Origin: Alphaproteobacteria bacterium
Lineage (GTDB): Bacteria > Pseudomonadota > Alphaproteobacteria > Rhodobacterales > Rhodobacteraceae
NCBI GenBank assembly: GCA_030428025.1
Contig: JAUIBJ010000018.1
Coordinates: 1 to 16,783, forward strand
DNA length: 16,783 nt
Reading direction: 5' to 3'
Shown one piece after another: positions 14,643 through 16,783 of this stretch. A program made the position numbers and the translations under genes. The notes under the pieces are model-generated. The model worked only from the letters and a program-made list of their open reading frames with translations. It ran no database searches and was not told the origin of the DNA. Numbering within the stretch: the first letter of the stretch is position 1; the number at the start of each line of letters is the position of its first letter.

Positions 14643-15091
14643 AGCGGCTCTGCCTCGTTCTCTGTCTGCTGGCGGGGCCTCTCTTTGCAGTGCAACCCGA
14701 CGAGATGCTCGACGACCCGGCGCTGGAGGCGCGGGCGCGCGAGATATCCTCGGGCCTGCGCTGTCTGGTCTGCCGCAATGAGAGCATCGACGATTCCAAT
14801 GCCGCGCTCGCACGCGACCTGCGCCTTCTGGTGCGCGAGCGGCTGGTGGCGGGCGACAGCGACGCCGAGGTGGTGGACTATATCGTCGACCGCTATGGCG
14901 AATACGTGCTGTTGAAGCCCAGGACGGGCGGCTCGAACCTGGTTCTCTGGCTGGCCGGTCCGGCGATGCTGCTTCTGGGGGGCGCGATCGGGTTCGCCTT
15001 CCTGCGCCGCCGCGCCCGGGCCGCACCGCAGGAGGAGGCGGCGCTGAGCGAGGCCGAACGCGCCCGGTTGCGCGAGATCTTGGAGGACTGA
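14639..15091 (+). CDS. ccmH: Cytochrome c maturation thiol oxidoreductase CcmH
   Basis: This 150-residue protein reduces or holds the apocytochrome CXXCH thiols for the CcmF haem lyase. A signal peptide (MKRLCLVLCLLAGPLFA) precedes a periplasmic three-helix domain with the redox motif LRCLVCRN (Cys42, Cys45). VDYIVDRYGEYVLLKP follows at 79-94. A C-terminal membrane anchor spans about 101-122, with a charged cytoplasmic tail. Length matches the short CcmH (CcmH-N/CycL) type, without the TPR part, which in alphaproteobacteria is the separate CcmI. The ATGA overlap with ccmF signals translational coupling. No CcmG (DsbE) or CcmI gene is in the window, so they must lie elsewhere. Confidence 0.95.
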   Translation: MKRLCLVLCLLAGPLFAVQPDEMLDDPALEARAREISSGLRCLVCRNESIDDSNAALARDLRLLVRERLVAGDSDAEVVDYIVDRYGEYVLLKPRTGGSNLVLWLAGPAMLLLGGAIGFAFLRRRARAAPQEEAALSEAERARLREILED

Positions 15092-15143
15092 CACCGGTGC
15101 CGGCAAGGGCATGCGGTGAAGGGACGGGGCATAGGGGGCGCCG

Positions 15144-15923
15144 ATGAAGGACTACCAGACAATCACGCTGGAGATTGCCGAGGACGTGGCGGTGCTGCGG
15201 CTCGACCGGCCCGACCGGATGAACGCGCTCAACACCCAGATGCGGGCCGAGATCACCGACGCGGCGCGCGTCGTGCCGCAGGCGGCGCGGGTGCTGGTGA
15301 TGACCGGCAACGGCAAGGCCTTCTGCTCGGGGCAGGACCTCTCCGACACCGGTACAGCTGCGGCGATCGACCTCGAACGGGTGCTGCGCGACGAATATGT
15401 GCCGATGCTGAAGGCCATTAGCGACTGCCCCGTGCCCACCATCGCCGCGGTCAACGGCCCGGCGGCGGGAGCGGGGGCCAATCTGGCGCTGGCGGCCGAC
15501 GTGGTGATCGCGGCCGAAAGCGCCTATTTCCTGCAGGCCTTCACCCGCATCGGGCTCATCCCAGATGCCGGCGGTACCTTCTGGCTGCCCCGGCAGATGG
15601 GCGGGGCCAAGGCCATGGGGGCGGCCCTTTTCGCCGAGCCGGTCAGCGCCCGGCAGGCCGACCAGTGGGGCATGATCTGGGAAGCGGTGCCCGATGCCGA
15701 GTTCGAGACCCGCTGGCAGGCCCGCGCCGCACATTTGGCCCAGGGGCCCACGGTGGCCTATCGCAACCTCAAGCGCGCGATCCGCGAAAGCTGGGAAAAC
15801 GGGATCGACGGCCAGCTCGACCTCGAGGCGCGGCTGCAGGGCGAATGCGGCAATTCCCGCGATTTCAAGGAAGGTGTCGTGGCCTTTCAGGACAAGCGCC
15901 CCGCCCGGTTCGAGGGGCGCTGA
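15144..15923 (+). CDS. Enoyl-CoA hydratase/isomerase family protein, PaaG-like
   Basis: This 259-residue crotonase-fold enzyme acts on an acyl-CoA. Oxyanion-hole segments are clear: AFCSGQDLSD (59-68) and NGPAAGAGANL (104-114). GLIPDAGGTFWLPR (137-150) carries Asp141 in the position of the PaaG-type catalytic acid, with no Glu pair as in true enoyl-CoA hydratases. GQDL and IPDAGGT wording resembles 1,2-epoxyphenylacetyl-CoA isomerase (PaaG), which acts in phenylacetate degradation. No other paa gene is present, so a role as a 2,3-enoyl-CoA isomerase or related enzyme is equally possible. The ATG at 15144 follows AGGGGG. It is the last enzyme gene of the arg-ccm run, 52 bases after ccmH. Confidence 0.88.
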   Translation: MKDYQTITLEIAEDVAVLRLDRPDRMNALNTQMRAEITDAARVVPQAARVLVMTGNGKAFCSGQDLSDTGTAAAIDLERVLRDEYVPMLKAISDCPVPTIAAVNGPAAGAGANLALAADVVIAAESAYFLQAFTRIGLIPDAGGTFWLPRQMGGAKAMGAALFAEPVSARQADQWGMIWEAVPDAEFETRWQARAAHLAQGPTVAYRNLKRAIRESWENGIDGQLDLEARLQGECGNSRDFKEGVVAFQDKRPARFEGR

Positions 15924-15949
15924 CAGGAGACGCATAGCAAGGCGAACCC

Positions 15950-16279
15950 ATGCAGTTGACTGCCATGCCTCAACCGGAGCCATATATCGCAGGTGTTGCC
16001 GTCGTTGCGGTTTTTGCTCTTCTGGGGGTCTATCCGGTGCGCAAATTCTTCGAAGTCATGGAAGCGCGCAATGAGATGCTGGATCAGTCGCCTTCGTTCC
16101 TGAGGCGCATGCGCGGATGGTCGATGATTGCAGTCTGGACGGTCCTGACGGCGTTCGCGGGCAGTTTCATCGGAGACTGGTCCAAGAGCGGCGATCCGCA
16201 AGGTGCGGCGGAACGGGCCTGGGTACGGGCCGAATATGTCCTCTATATTCTGACAGTGATCATGGAGTCGGACCAGTGA
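15950..16279 (+). CDS. Small two-helix membrane protein, unknown function
   Basis: I do not recognise this 109-residue protein. It has two clear hydrophobic segments (about 12-30 and 57-74) separated by a charged loop (RKFFEVMEARNEMLD), and a possible third short one near the C-terminus (VLYILTVIM). AAGG precedes the ATG at 15950 by about seven bases; an ATG at 15965 is possible. Its stop overlaps the GTG start of the zinc-ribbon gene (GTGA), so the two are translationally coupled and probably work together at the inner membrane. It starts 26 bases after the enoyl-CoA gene. Confidence 0.65.
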   Translation: MQLTAMPQPEPYIAGVAVVAVFALLGVYPVRKFFEVMEARNEMLDQSPSFLRRMRGWSMIAVWTVLTAFAGSFIGDWSKSGDPQGAAERAWVRAEYVLYILTVIMESDQ

Positions 16280-16783
16280 GCGCGCCGGCGCCTGTCGAGG
16301 ACCGGTTCGATGCGGTTCAGGCCGCGTTGCAATGCCCCTTCTGCGCGGGGCAGCGGCGGTTTTCCCCGGAAACCGGCAGGCTTGTCTGCGAAAGCTGCGG
16401 AAAGGACAGCGAAATCGAGGATGACGGCGCGCTCGAGGCGCGGCGCGAACAGGCCTACGATCCGAACGATCTGGATGGCGAGATTCCCGAGGTGGACCGC
16501 GCCCATCGCTGCGAAAGTTGCGGCGGTGAGGTTGTCTTCGTCGGTCGGGCGGTATCCGAGCGCTGCCCCTACTGCAACGGTCCGATCGTGCTGCATGGCG
16601 GGCACGCGCGTTTCATGCCATCGGGCCTGATTCCCTTCGCCGTCGCCCAGACGCAAGCCGAGGCCAATATCCGCCATTGGCTGCGCAGTCGTTGGGCGGC
16701 CCCGGGCGATCTGCGCGGGGCTGTCTCTGATGGGCGCGTCGCCGGCGTCTACGCGCCGTTCTGGACGTTTGACGCCAGTCACG
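16276..16783 (+). CDS. Double zinc-ribbon protein (partial, runs off the right edge)
   Basis: The first 169 codons of a GTG-started frame are open to the window end. Two zinc-ribbon Cys sets are visible: Cys20-Cys23 with Cys38-Cys41, and Cys79-Cys82 with Cys97-Cys100, linked by an acidic segment. The following text (SGLIPFAVAQTQAEANIRHWLRSRW, then GVYAPFWTFDA) matches proteins often labelled TFIIB-type zinc ribbon or, misleadingly, PriA-like. Their members are usually 350-400 residues and often have C-terminal membrane helices. The function is not established. The start is fixed by the GTGA overlap with the upstream membrane protein gene. The stop is not in the window. Confidence 0.75.
   Translation, partial: MSAPAPVEDRFDAVQAALQCPFCAGQRRFSPETGRLVCESCGKDSEIEDDGALEARREQAYDPNDLDGEIPEVDRAHRCESCGGEVVFVGRAVSERCPYCNGPIVLHGGHARFMPSGLIPFAVAQTQAEANIRHWLRSRWAAPGDLRGAVSDGRVAGVYAPFWTFDASH

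Overview
The window is GC-rich, densely coded DNA from an alphaproteobacterium, most probably of the Rhodobacterales (Roseobacter/Rhodobacter group). The assignment rests on three kinds of gene: a fused indolepyruvate:ferredoxin oxidoreductase, a System I (Ccm) cytochrome c maturation cluster, and a holin/N-acetylmuramidase pair of the type that releases gene transfer agents (GTA) in that order. No rRNA, tRNA, insertion sequence or CRISPR array was seen. No gene-free gap exceeds about 255 bases.

Left part (1-3520). Two minus-strand genes encode exported acidic proteins that share a related C-terminal module; an intrinsic terminator separates them. A plus-strand fold-type II PLP enzyme (diaminopropionate ammonia-lyase-like) follows, and it converges on a minus-strand GNAT acetyltransferase. 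Upstream of the GNAT gene, on its strand, lies an unusual leader. It holds an 18-codon ORF with three consecutive His codons, a Shine-Dalgarno sequence paired into a hairpin, and a textbook terminator ending 27 bases before the GNAT start.

Centre (3521-9830). A LysR regulator is divergent from the 1139-residue fused 2-oxoacid:ferredoxin oxidoreductase. The intergenic region contains a promoter whose -35 to -10 interval is almost filled by a 7-7-7 palindrome (a likely operator), plus a second inverted repeat nearer the LysR gene. A lysophospholipid acyltransferase-like gene and murI (glutamate racemase) follow on the plus strand, ending at a short hairpin with a T run.

Right part (9864-16783). 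The genes argC, ccmE, endolysin, holin, ccmF, ccmH and a PaaG-like enoyl-CoA hydratase/isomerase run in one direction with short gaps or overlaps. The lysis pair therefore sits inside the haem-handling operon, between ccmE and ccmF. ccmF has its own promoter-like sequence, placed so that its mRNA could be leaderless. The window ends with a small two-helix membrane protein translationally coupled to a double zinc-ribbon protein that runs off the edge.

The most interesting items are the GTA-type lysis cassette embedded in the ccm operon, the His-codon leader before the GNAT gene, and the palindrome over the oxidoreductase promoter.
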